Shown here: piece after piece, positions 11,615 to 22,036 of the stretch
Layout: each line of letters opens with the position of its first letter
Position numbering within the stretch: position 1 is the first letter of the stretch
Origin: Parus major
Taxonomy: Eukaryota > Chordata > Aves > Passeriformes > Paridae
DNA: 64,000 bases
NCBI RefSeq assembly: GCF_001522545.3
Contig: NC_031770.1
Span: 108,693,368 to 108,757,367, forward strand
Direction: 5' to 3'
The notes under the pieces: model-generated
Seen by the model: the letters and a program-made list of their open reading frames with translations, nothing else
The model's database searches: none
Told to the model about the DNA's origin: nothing
Program-made: the position numbers and the translations under genes

Positions 11615-11765
11615 CATTATAAAATTTATCTCTCTTGATCTACCCCTGTGAGGAAGGCTCCAGTTACCCCATTTTAAAAACAGGTATAGAAATAGCAAAC
11701 CACTTGACTTATGACATCCAGGACATTTATATCCAAGCCAGCACGAGAACCCACAGCACCTATTC
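11615..11765 (-). mobile_element. MIR-like SINE remnant
   Basis: The + strand reads 'acccctgtgaggaaggctcc', then 'ttaccccattttaaaaacag', then 'accacttgacttatgacatc' and 'caagccagcacgagaaccca'. In order and spacing this follows the reverse complement of the MIR SINE: 'cctatgaggtaggt', 'atccccattttacagatgag', 'gacttgcccaaggtcac', 'agccgggattcgaaccca'. Divergence is high, as expected for a relic that predates the bird-mammal split. Confidence is limited because it was matched by eye. Confidence 0.65.
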
Positions 11766-14272
11766 CTTAGCCTGGCAAATTTATGCCCAAGAGCATATTC
11801 CCCAAATGCCAGACTTTTTTTTTTTTAAATATTAAGCAAATTAATATTACATGGGTTAGCAACAGATTAACAGAATGATAAAAAAAAGAATCAAAAAGCA
11901 ATCCTGGAGTCTTCACGTTCACATTGAGCCTACTTTAAAAGGTGCTTTGATGATCATCTCTGAACATAAAAAAAGTTTAGTTTACATCCTAAACAAAGAC
12001 ATGAAAAATCTACCCACCCTTCTCTCTTTCTTCTTTAACATTGGTAGGTACTGTTTCTTAAACAAAAGTAACTGATTTAATATTCCAACTAAGTTATCTT
12101 CTTTCTAGAGACGTCCTCCAGATGGAGGGAGGAACAAAAATGATAAAATTAAAAATACAGTCAGGAAAGGGAAGAAGACTCTACCACCTTGCAAAGGAGT
12201 CACACCTAGCTGATGTGTAGGTTATGTATCATTATTTCCCCTTTAAATGGGATCTAAACTCTGCCAAAGACAAAATTTTAAATTGAAAATATCATTATTG
12301 AATGTTGTAATTCACAGATTGTTTTTAAATACAGAGTGCTTACCTCTGAGAGGATTTTATTTAAAAGAAAAAGACAAAATTTAACTAGTCAGTATCAGCT
12401 TATTGAATGCTGATCCAGGAAAAAAGAACAGCTAAGTAGAAGCTGTTTTAATACACTTTTTGTGTATTAAAAGTGATAGAAAGCAAGATCCTAACTTAAA
12501 ACTATTTGATTCTGTAGTCAGTAAGTCATGAAAAATAAAAACAAAGCCACTTCTGTAATTTAAGATGATGCAAAGCCAAATTAGTTAAGGTGGTATCAAT
12601 TAGATTGATTTTAAAAGCTGAGTGGTGGGCACCATCAATGTTAGAAATCAAAGAATGTGAAGAAAAAGACTAATTTAGATCTGAAAGCTTATTTTGGGCT
12701 TTCTTAAGGTTAAAAATGAAAAGCTATTTTAAGGTAAAATATACCTGGTAATCTCTAAAGGAGATCACAGTGGTACTACGTCTGATGAAGCAGGCACAGA
12801 CAACAAACAGTGTCTGATAGAAAATGCAGAAAAAATTATAACAGTCCCTTTTGATGCTAAAGCACCAAGAAGTGGCACAAGGAGTGGCCTGGAAAGTAAA
12901 GAAATAAAATAAATACTGAGCCTTTTGTAAAGCAGATGTGCTGTACAAATGCAGATTATTCTTTTGATGTGAAAAGGACTGAATATAAGGAAGGTGAACT
13001 GAAGAAATAAGAACAGATGCAAATATTCTTACAGACAGGTCACAGGTGGAAATACACACCTAACTGTGCTGGAAAGGCAGGTTAGATGGATCCATAAGAA
13101 TTCCAATCTGTTTTCTATTTGTTTTATCTCTACTACTCCTGTTATTACAAATAAAAATAAATATTTGCCCATGTTTTGAAGAATTTATTGTCACTGAGTT
13201 CTTTCCACTCCAATTTTTAAGACAAAGACAATTTTTTGACATTACAAATAGAGAGCTCTGCTCAAAACATTAATTTTTTTATTTTATTTTTTTTCTAAAT
13301 TTCAAAGCAAATATTTACCTCACACAGAAAAAAAAAAAATCTTCCTTTTAAGCAACTTAGAATGGGACTTCCCAAGGGAGGAAAAGGACATTTTTGTTTA
13401 TGATTTCCCTTTATGTCATGATGAAAAATTTGCTTTATGTCAGTTAGAGAGAAAATTTATCTCTCCTGGTTTTTAGCTCAGTATCATGACCATAGAGTCA
13501 CAGCAGGTAAGAAATAACCAAGTCCTTACACCAACACAGCAGCTGTTGAATTTCCCCCTGAAGGTTGTCTTTGGTTCCTTGACCTACCTTCACTCAGCAA
13601 CAGAAGAAGTTATTGCCTATATATAATCAGCTATAACACATACTTAATATTCTTCTGTGGATATTAATTTGAAAATGGTTCTTTGGGTTGTTCTTGCTCA
13701 TTGCATCAAGAAGAAAAATGGACAACTGACACAGCAGGTTAGGCTGTGCAAGATGCTGAACTTTGAATTTCAACCTTGAGGAGATTAAAACTTGATCACC
13801 ACCTGCTACAACTCATATTGCCATTCCTTGGAGACTGGAAATCAAGGGAGCATTTTGATCTGAGTATATCACCCACTTCTGAAATAGCTGGAGTTGTGGG
13901 TTGTGTTGACAACCACAGCTCTCCCGATGAACCTCTATCTTGAACACCTACAGATGGAACAAACACCCCTTCAGAGACCCAGGGAAGAAAAAATCCCACT
14001 CTGCATTGATAGACAGGTGGTTGTTTGTGGATGCAAACCTTGGTTTAAAGAGCAGGCCATGCATCAGTGCTGTGGGTTCACTTTTGGGAGGGTTGGGTAG
14101 CCAAAATGCCCCATCTACCCTCTGGCACAGAAGCCACCCTGTGTTCAAGAGGTGTTTGTGGTTCCATTTTCTGCTGTTCAGTGCAGCTCTTTGTGAGCTT
14201 GCTAATGTTTAGTAAGAGATAACAGATTAAGCCAAGTGCAGGGATAATGAAATATAAATTAGTAGGTTTGCC
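11766..14272. other. Non-coding with low-complexity A/T
   Basis: AT-rich DNA with T8-9 and A-rich runs near 11815-11827, 13275-13295 and 13328-13340, and a strong small hairpin at 12446-12472. The 111-codon minus-strand frame at 12724-13059 overlaps another chance frame and matches nothing I recognise. Positions 14235-14272 may be a weak outward extension of the palindrome that follows. Confidence 0.6.
12446..12472. repeat. Perfect 11-bp-stem hairpin
   Basis: The arms TTTTAATACAC and GTGTATTAAAA are perfect reverse complements separated by TTTTT. It is AT-rich, so the stem is only moderately stable. No neighbouring coding unit gives it a role. Confidence 0.9.
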
Positions 14273-14675
14273 AGCCTTTATCCACAGCACTGTCAGAGTG
14301 TATTATCTGGTATATCTAGTTCAGAGCAGTCAGTTAAATTTCCCCTTATCAGAAACTGAGTGTGAAGTGTGGTAATGTTGCTAAGTGCAGAACAAAAATC
14401 TCTCTTTTTTTGCATCCCATGACTGCTCCAGGCAACATTCTTGGAAACCTCTGAGTAGGAAGGAAAAGAAGACCCTGAGATATATACACTGTGACAAGCC
14501 AGGAGGCTAAGCTCCACCGGTAAACCGTCCTGTGAGCGGCAGTCGCCTGTGGCTGTGACATTACCACACTTTGCTCAGCTTCAGAAAGGGAAATTTAACT
14601 GACGACTGCTATGAACTGAAGCCACAGCCTAAACCAGATAATACACCCTGACAATACTGTCAGGCAAAAAAGGCT
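14273..14675. repeat. Long imperfect palindrome, possible ancient DNA transposon or conserved hairpin element
   Basis: The left arm (14273-14380) and right arm (14557-14675) are reverse complements with small gaps. Blocks that match exactly include GTGTATTATCTGG, CAGTTAAATTTCCC and AAGTGTGGTAATGT. Weaker matches such as AGCCTTT and ATGAAAT extend outward. The 176-bp centre is not self-complementary and carries four CpGs at about 14517-14546 ('accggtaaaccgtcc', 'gagcggcagtcgcc'). Arms this long suggest a non-autonomous DNA transposon or one of the palindromic ancient vertebrate repeats. I cannot name a family, and I found no clear target-site duplication. Confidence 0.8.
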
Positions 14676-17001
14676 GTGTTCCCATTGATTTCATCGCATT
14701 GGAGACATATTACCCAGGGCTGTGTATGTTTGAGGGTATATGTGAACACTGTGGGAATATCAAAGGGAAAGACACACTGATTTGGGCAGAAACGGGCCTC
14801 ACAGAGATAAATCCCCAAAGTGCACTGACTGAAATATATATCATTTGGAGAATGGGGCATGGCAAAGATATTGATTGTAATTATAACTTAATCCTCAATC
14901 TACATCTGATATACCCTGCTGGGTTTGTTTAAAGGAGTGAGAAGCAGGGGGAAAAATCACATTTCTTGCATCTCTAGTGTGTTTCTGAAGGATTGGAAGT
15001 CCGGTTTGTCAGCTTTTTCAGAGGGATGCAAACATCAATAACAGAAAAAAACTCTAAAGTTTCAGAGCTTGGGTTCAGCTCAGAGAGGGTCCCTGCTTCC
15101 CTAATCTCTAGGGCCTTGGACTATAAATTATCAATAAACTTGTTTTCTGAACAAATGATAAAGGTGCCACATCTAGAGCCACAAGATATATTCTAAAATA
15201 ATTTAAGAAGTGTTTTAAAACAAAAAGGGTTCTCATACTTCAGAACACACAGGCCCAGAATGAGAAGCCAGCCTCTAAGTATTTGACTTTCAAGGAAAAG
15301 TTTCTGAAGTTGGGAAGAAAAACTTGTGCTCAAGTCCCTCTATTACACTATCAATTGTTAACCTTCTTGTGGCTCTTGTCTCCTCACAAACTGTGCACCT
15401 TGATGCCTGTAGAAAAATGCTACTTCTTAAATTTACATTATTTTCATGATGCACATATTTTGTTTAGCTTAAGGAGATTGAGAAATTTTCTCATAACTCT
15501 TTTGCTCTCTACTTCTTGCTTATTGATACTCCAAAGCTTTGGAGGACAAATGAGGAAGGGAAGATGAAAATAAATGGTTCAAACTTTAAAATAAGCTCTT
15601 CTATCATAAAAGTATCAAAGCTTCCAGGTGATCAGGATTTACTATTTGTGGAACCTCTATCTACAGGACTCTTGGACTGCTGGTGTCAATTTTTCCTCAA
15701 TGACTTGGTGAGAAATTTCTGGGTATCAGAATACAAAGTTTTCTCTGTTTGCAGTGATGAGCACATCCAGATCCCCTCCTTCTGCCACAATATGTATTGC
15801 AAAATTGGAATGAGCTTGCCATGAATATCTGAGTTACTCCAAGGGCTATCAGAAGATGATGAACAAGTCTCATGGATTTTAATTGATGCTTAACAATATC
15901 AGGTATCCTTTGGAAAAGGGAGGGGAAGGAGGAAAAATACTGATGAAACAAATCATTATTTATTGCACTTTTTACAATGGAATTGTAAAGCAGGAAAAAT
16001 GGATCCTGTCTTCATGTACAAGATGTATTTGGAACATTTGCAATTAACTCACTTCTCATTTCTCTGCTGCACTCTTTAGGTTCACATACTGTCTTTTTAC
16101 ATTCTTAAGAATTCAACAGCTTCAACCCCAGCATTCAGCAAGAGCCATAAATTAGGATTCGAGATGAACTGATGTTTCATTTGAAACATTTCATGCTGGT
16201 TTGCAGCTTCCAAATTAGCATGAAACAGCACCAGAGGAAACAGAGGGATTCTCCTGCATTGTACAAAGAGCTATGTGAACTTTTGAAATACTGAGATCTC
16301 ATTACTGACAACATTTTGACCTCGGAATTTTCATGTGCTGACCTGGAGGCTGCCTTTGGAAGTAGAAACACAGATTCCCCATTCAGCATGCCTGCATGGG
16401 TTTATCAAGCCAGATGATTTTTTTTTCAAATGCAAAACAAGAGTACATGGCTTCCAAAAATGAAGAAAAGTAATTAAAAATGATAGATATGAAAGCAGGA
16501 TGAATAAACGATCAGCTAGGAAAAAGGCAGACAGAATGCAGTCCTTTCTGGGGTGCTTTTGGTAAGCTTTTATGTTTTGTTGCTAAGCCTGTTGAATTCC
16601 ACCCAGAGATCTGGGATTAAAAGCTCTGCAGAGGCTTAAAGTACCAAACAGAAAGCAGGGAAAGAGCAAGAGCTACTCGTCTTCTGAAGCTCCCTCTTGT
16701 TACTCCTGTGACCCAGTTTTATTGGGAATGCTACACAGCAGCAAAAAGAAAAAAAAACATATCTGAGATAAGATAATAGAACAAATACTAAGGAAAAATT
16801 TCCTATTTAGTTGGAAAAGAAACCAAGTAAAATATTCTGGTCCCACAGAAGCCAAAAAGAATCAGTGCTAATGTTGACAGATCCAGAAGTTCACTGCAAT
16901 ACAAAACCTTCTCAAAATCTGGAGTAATTATTTTAAAAGACATTCTAAGTCATAGCTTGGGGAATAGCACTGCATTCTCACTTTATGGGTTGCAGGATCA
17001 A
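14676..17001. other. Non-coding, no recognised element
   Basis: No gene or interspersed repeat recognised. A small perfect palindrome, ATGTTTCA-TT-TGAAACAT, lies near 16171-16188. The frames of 94-102 codons around 15283-15824 overlap one another in different phases, lack domains and appear to be chance. Confidence 0.6.
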
Positions 17002-17092
17002 GGAACTAAGGGGTGTCCCTGCCCCTGACATGTGTTTGAAACAAAATTAATTCTAAGGTCTTTTCAAACCAAACCATCCTATGATTCTATGA
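17002..17092 (+). mobile_element. CR1 LINE terminal fragment
   Basis: Only the last 90 bp of a CR1 3' end remain: 'ggtgtccctgcccctgac', 'ctaaggtcttttcaaacc', 'aaaccatcctatgattctat'. It is severely 5'-truncated and diverged in the middle. Confidence 0.8.
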
Positions 17093-19300
17093 CTAAGTAG
17101 CTTTCAAAGTTTCTCAGGGCTCCAGAGAATTCTATTTCTTTCTAAAGAAAGTCTGGAGACAAATCTTTATTGAGTCCCACCACATAAGAGAAGGTAGGCT
17201 GTTACAGCTAAAAATCTGGCCAATTGGTCACATTTTTTCCAACCTTTCCTCATTCAGTTTTAATGTCATGGAATGAATTCAGGAATTCTGCAGGGGCTGG
17301 AAAAGTGCAGAAAGCCTCAGGTAAGGGGAGCAGGAAAGAACCTTCTTTGCAGGGAAAGAATAGAGTCACTGTCAGCACAGCAACAGGTCACTTTAGACTT
17401 GGGATTCAATACAGATTTTTAGCTGCTTTGCACTATGTATAAGTCTTGTGAGCTCAACACTTATCACTGATCCCCCTGTTCCTTTGTGGGATTGTTGTAT
17501 TCTATTGCAACAAAATAATGCTGCAAGCAATTTCTTCTCTCAGTGTCATTTTCATTCCAGATTGCTCCATGCTGGAAATTAGCTGGATGGTGTTGTTTAA
17601 ACTGTTTTTAAAACACAGAGTGTAAAAACCTCACCTCCAGACTCCACAAGACTTCCCTAACCAACTATGACTGAATGGAAAATTCTGCCGCTCTGATTAA
17701 ACTTATATGTAGAGGTGAATAAAATATAAAAGAGGTCTTGAGCATCATCTTTTATTTAGTGTCTTGTCCGATAAGTATGATCATACTTTTAAGGATCACA
17801 GTATATTTTTAGACACCTTGTAAAGCACTCAAGCTTTTGCTTAGAGTACTAAAAGTGTATGGTTTAATAAGCCAGTTGACAGAACATTAGTGACATCAAA
17901 GCCATGGAAAAAACCCTGTTTGCTTGCTCTTCCTTTCATCTGACTTTAAAATACAGTGCAATCGACAGGATTAGGAGAGAAAAGCACACATACACATGCA
18001 AACCAAGTGCATTTGACGAATACTGTGTGATGAACTGTTTGAAAATAATGATTATTTTCAGGAAACTGAGATATTCTTCTCCTTCTAAATGCACATCAGA
18101 TTTTATGCAAGCCCACTGTCTCAATCTGCTCATATGTTGCAATTTATCAAGGGATTTCTCGGGGATACCAGATTGATGCCATCTGGGTATTGTGTAGACA
18201 GGAAAAGTACACGATGCTTCGCCTCCTTTCTGCTGTTAACCCCCAGTTTGTCAGGTTTGCTCTTGAAGACAGAGGATATTCAAGTTTCTATGTCTAATGT
18301 CAGGCTAGAGCCCCAGGAGAGGTGGTAGGTGGTTAGATCCATCAGGTCACATCTGACATAAACACCACACATGGGACACATCTCGCCCAGATAAAAATGT
18401 CCACAGAGCTGGTTTCCTGCAGTACTCAGCAAAGACAACACAGAGCAAGGGGAATTTAAGCTAATAATTCACCTGACCATCAGAGATATTTATTTCAAAT
18501 GAGTAGCAGTGATTCCTTAAAATGCTTTTTCTCCACCCTTCATTTTTCCCTTTCTCCTTTCTTTCTGTAGAGAGTTAGAGCATGTGCTTACAGATATCTG
18601 CATTTTACCTAATGAAAGATATATTATATGAATTTTGTTGCATTTCTACATGATACTTGAACTTTTCTTAGATCTGATTATCTCCAGAACCATCTCATGT
18701 AAGGGGACATGATACACTTTTGGTTAGATTTTTTTGCTCATTAGAGAAGATCCCATAATATAAATGGAAGATAATTGAAAAAAAAAATCACAACCATCAA
18801 GCCTCAAACCACACCCGGGTGCAGAAATATTGAAATACCATCCACTTTGCATATTACCGCCTCCAAATGGCTAAAATGATGAATTAAAGAGGAAGATTTG
18901 CTCTCAGATCATCAGTGGGAATATGAATTTAGCAAAAAGATTACCTCTTGGTTAATTTTGTTAGTCACTTCAGCAATAATCTAGTTATACAAAACCTCTC
19001 AGAAGCTGCAATTTTGTAAGTTCACCCTTTGGTTCTGCAAAGAATGGGAAGAAAAATTTTGCCTCTTAGATTGTGTAGTACTGTTTGATAAGAAGGTACA
19101 GCTCAGGAATAATACAGTACATCCTCCTAAACACCTAAATTACAGACACCTCTGGTTCCAAAAATCAATGCTTTAGTGCTACTCCTCTCAACAGCTGTAC
19201 TGTGTCCATTATTTGGCTTCACCCTGGACTGGAAAAAATTTGATTTAAAAAGTTGTTATTTGACTCATTTATAAAATACCAGCTGGTCATTATCACATAT
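17093..19300. other. Non-coding; some enhancer-like motif density
   Basis: No gene or mobile element recognised over 2.2 kb. It contains a 19-bp perfect palindrome at 18041-18059. Segments near 18000-18230 and 18830-18985 are more complex in base use than their surroundings and could be conserved non-coding DNA. That is speculation without an alignment. Confidence 0.55.
18041..18059. repeat. 19-bp palindrome
   Basis: GAAAATAAT, a central G, then ATTATTTTC. The arms are perfect reverse complements. The core contains two AATAAT/ATTATT half-sites of the kind bound by homeodomain or POU factors, but any binding is inference. Confidence 0.85.
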
Positions 19301-19468
19301 CCAGAGAAGCTGTGCCTGCCCCATCCCTGGAAGTGCTCAAGGCCTGGTTGGATGGGGCTTGGAGCAACTTGGGATAGCAAGTGTCATCTCTGCCTGTCCA
19401 TGGCAGGGGGTAGAACTAGACAATTTTTAAAGCTCCTTCCAACCCAAATCATTCCATCATTCTGTGAT
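19301..19468 (+). mobile_element. CR1 LINE 3' fragment
   Basis: Landmarks are 'ccagagaagctgtgcctgcc', 'catccctggaagtgctcaag', 'ggttggatggggcttggagc', 'ccatggcaggggg' and 'ttccaacccaaatcattcc'. A 5'-truncated CR1 tail of about 168 bp, similar in type to those at 10217 and 20435. Confidence 0.92.
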
Positions 19469-20434
19469 CAGGCATCATCTGCAGGTTTTGAGGCCTGTTG
19501 TTAATGAGAGGGAAGTGTCTTTGAGCAAGAGAGCCTTTGCAGTTTATACATTGTGTATCATCTCTGGTTTTCCAATACTTTGCACAAAGTGGTAGAACAG
19601 TAGGATTTCCTAATTCACTGGGAAGTCAAGTGCTCATATCTATGTTACTTTCCATATAAAACACTTAGAATACACTCAGCTGTGAATGTAAAGCCAAAGC
19701 TGAACAGTGAATTCTCCTTAAGGCCTGATTTTCCAGGCAGTATTTTGCCTATGGAGATGTTTCAGCATTAATTTTGATCATATTCTCTTTCACACCCTCT
19801 ATCTAAGGTACTAAAAAGGGAATTCACAGGAATTCGTAAGGTGCCATAAGCAATGTTCTCAGAAGTGTAAAAGAAATGAATACGATAATAGCTTTCAAAC
19901 TAAGTTCTCCTCAATGTGTTTAGTTCACTGGGTGTTAAAGAACATTTAGTAACAGTTTAAACGAGTCAAATGAGGATGCAATCAGAATTCATCAGGTAAG
20001 GCACTACCCAAACTGAGTTATACCCTCTTTACACGTGCTCTAAAGGTGTCACTCCCCTCTTGACCTGTTCAGATGAAAGGTGACTGGCTCCTTTAAAGCA
20101 AGTTTTTCAGGGGCATTAATCAAGGCACTGGAAAAGTTGATTTATTTTACTTTTTTAATCTTTTTAAGCTGAGTGTTTAATATCTCAGACCACTCTGCAC
20201 AATGGGAGCTGTCAGGTTTCTGCTGGAAGTTTCTTTCTCAGCAAGGGCTGCACATTAAGCACTTCTGGAAGTAAATCCTATTCTGTCTGGTGTTAAGATG
20301 TTTTTGCCACTCAGAGGTGGATTACAGTACTTGTTTCATGTACTCTTAGTTCTAATTGTGGGAGGTCAAGATCTGCAGGAAATGTCATGAGATGGGTTGC
20401 AAAGTTTTCATCACTCATTCTTGAGAGATATTAT
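19469..20434. other. Non-coding, no recognised element
   Basis: No gene or repeat recognised. The segment at 20105-20215 has AT-rich developmental-enhancer-like motifs ('ggcattaatcaagg', 'gtttaatatc'), with no further support. Confidence 0.55.
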
Positions 20435-20661
20435 ATGGATTAGATTTAGTTTAGATGTTAGCAAGAAATTCTTTGTAAGGATGATGAGGCCCTGGCACAG
20501 GGTGCCCAGAGAAGCTGTGGCTGTCCCTGGATCCCTGGAAGTGTCCAAGGCCAGGCTGGACAGGGGTTTGGATAGTGGGATATGTGTCTCTGCCCATGGC
20601 AGGGAGGTTGGAACCTTCAGGTCCCCTTCAACCCAAACTATTCTGTGATTCTGTGATTCTC
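20435..20661 (+). mobile_element. CR1 LINE 3' fragment with intact terminal repeat
   Basis: The copy runs from 'tagatttagtttagatg' through 'ggcacagggtgcccagagaa', 'ggatccctggaagtgtcc' and 'cccatggcagggaggttgg' to 'attctgtgattctgtgattc'. That final 8-bp tandem repeat is the CR1 insertion end. Its landmarks are among the best preserved in the window, suggesting a relatively young insertion. Confidence 0.93.
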
Positions 20662-21565
20662 TGGTATCAGCCATATGGAAAATTCCCATATAATTTCATT
20701 GGGGAAAAAGAAAAGGAAATTTTCTCAGAAATTCTTAACTGTTTCAAACTGAACAAGGAAATTTTTCCCTCCATAGGATTGAATATATTCTTCCATAGAA
20801 GATTAGTTGTTCTATATGCTGATCTATATGTTTTCAGTGTGGTTTCTATTAAATTCCTTGACAGAACATTTCCAGGTGTGAATATTTTTTGTTACACTCC
20901 TACTTAATGCCTTGACACTGATGCAGACAGAAACAGCAGGTGTCTGGACTGTCTTACAAAAGTATCTGAAGAACTTTTTAATTTAAGGCTAGAGACATTC
21001 TTTTATGTAAGATATTTTTGACAAGTAACTCCTTCAAGAATAGCAAACAGGACACATTTACTTATCAGTCTAATTCTTTTGAATATTTTGCAGAAACACA
21101 TTTTATAAACAGATTTATTTGAATATGGTGCCCACACATAGGGTGTGAAATGAGACAAAAGGATGGCAAAATAACTGGAATTTTGAGCCACATGAATAGA
21201 TGAAGTACTGTTGTTTCTTTTTTTTGCCATCACATGGAGACATCATCACTTCAAGTCATGTGCTGAAGGTTTCAGTCAGGTTTCAGACTGAAGTCCTCAG
21301 TCAAGGTTGGAGAAAGTCACCTGGAGTAGTGTGAGGTGGCCTGTTCACAGCTATTGATACAGAAATAAATTATCCCCCCCAATCTCTGACAGAGCTGCGC
21401 TGACCAAGGATCTGCAGCCAAAGTTCACACGACACTCGTTGAGCTTTTGAGGTCCTGTGTCGCTGCTGTCCATGATACTGAGCAAACTACAGTAGAACAT
21501 GAGTTGAGACATTCAGATTCTTCTTATTCAAGGAATACATTCCAGTTATCAGACTTAATATATAA
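20662..21565. other. Non-coding; small CpG patch at its end
   Basis: No gene recognised. Between about 21395 and 21470 lie four or five CpGs ('agctgcgctgacc', 'cacacgacactcgttg', 'tgtgtcgctgctg'), above local background. The 110-codon frame at 20575-20907 starts inside the CR1 copy and is not a gene. Confidence 0.55.
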
Positions 21566-22036
21566 GGATTCGTAGAATTTTTTGGTTTGTAAAAGACCCC
21601 TAAGACCATCAAGTCCAATCATTAACCCCAGCACTGCCAGGGCCATCACTAAACCATGTCCACAAGAGCCACATCTGCACAGCTTTTATATCCCTCCAGG
21701 GATGGTGACTCCATTGGTCTGGGCAGCCTGTTCCAAGGTTTGACCACCTTTTCTGTGAAGAAAACTTTCATAATATCCAATCTGAACGTCCCCTGGAGTC
21801 ACCTGTGGCCATTTTTTCCGGTTCTATTGCTTGTTTCTCCGTAGAAGAGCCCACCTCCTACTGGCTCCACTCTCCTGCCAGGGAGTTGTGAAGAGCCAGA
21901 ATATTCCCTCTGAGCCTCCTTTTCTCCAGGCTGAGCCCCTTTCCCAGCCCCTCAGTTTCTCCTCATCAGAGCTGTGCTCCAGACCCTTCCCCAGCTCTGT
22001 TCCCTTCTCTGGACACGCTCCAGTCCCTCAATGTCA
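21566..22036 (-). mobile_element. CR1 LINE 3' fragment, about 470 bp
   Basis: On the + strand it reads 'gtccaatcattaaccccagc', 'cagggatggtgactccattg', 'gcagcctgttccaaggt', 'ataatatccaatctgaacg', 'ttttctccaggctgagcccc', 'agagctgtgctccagaccc' and 'ggacacgctccagtccctca'. These landmarks appear in the right order for a CR1 element read backwards, reaching from the 3' end into the distal part of ORF2. It is the longest minus-strand CR1 copy here. Confidence 0.93.

Noticed and set aside
13483..13560. Possible minus-strand CR1 tail ('catagagtcacagcagg', 'aaccaagtccttacacc')
   Set aside because: Only the first 20 bases resemble CR1. The rest cannot be aligned by eye.
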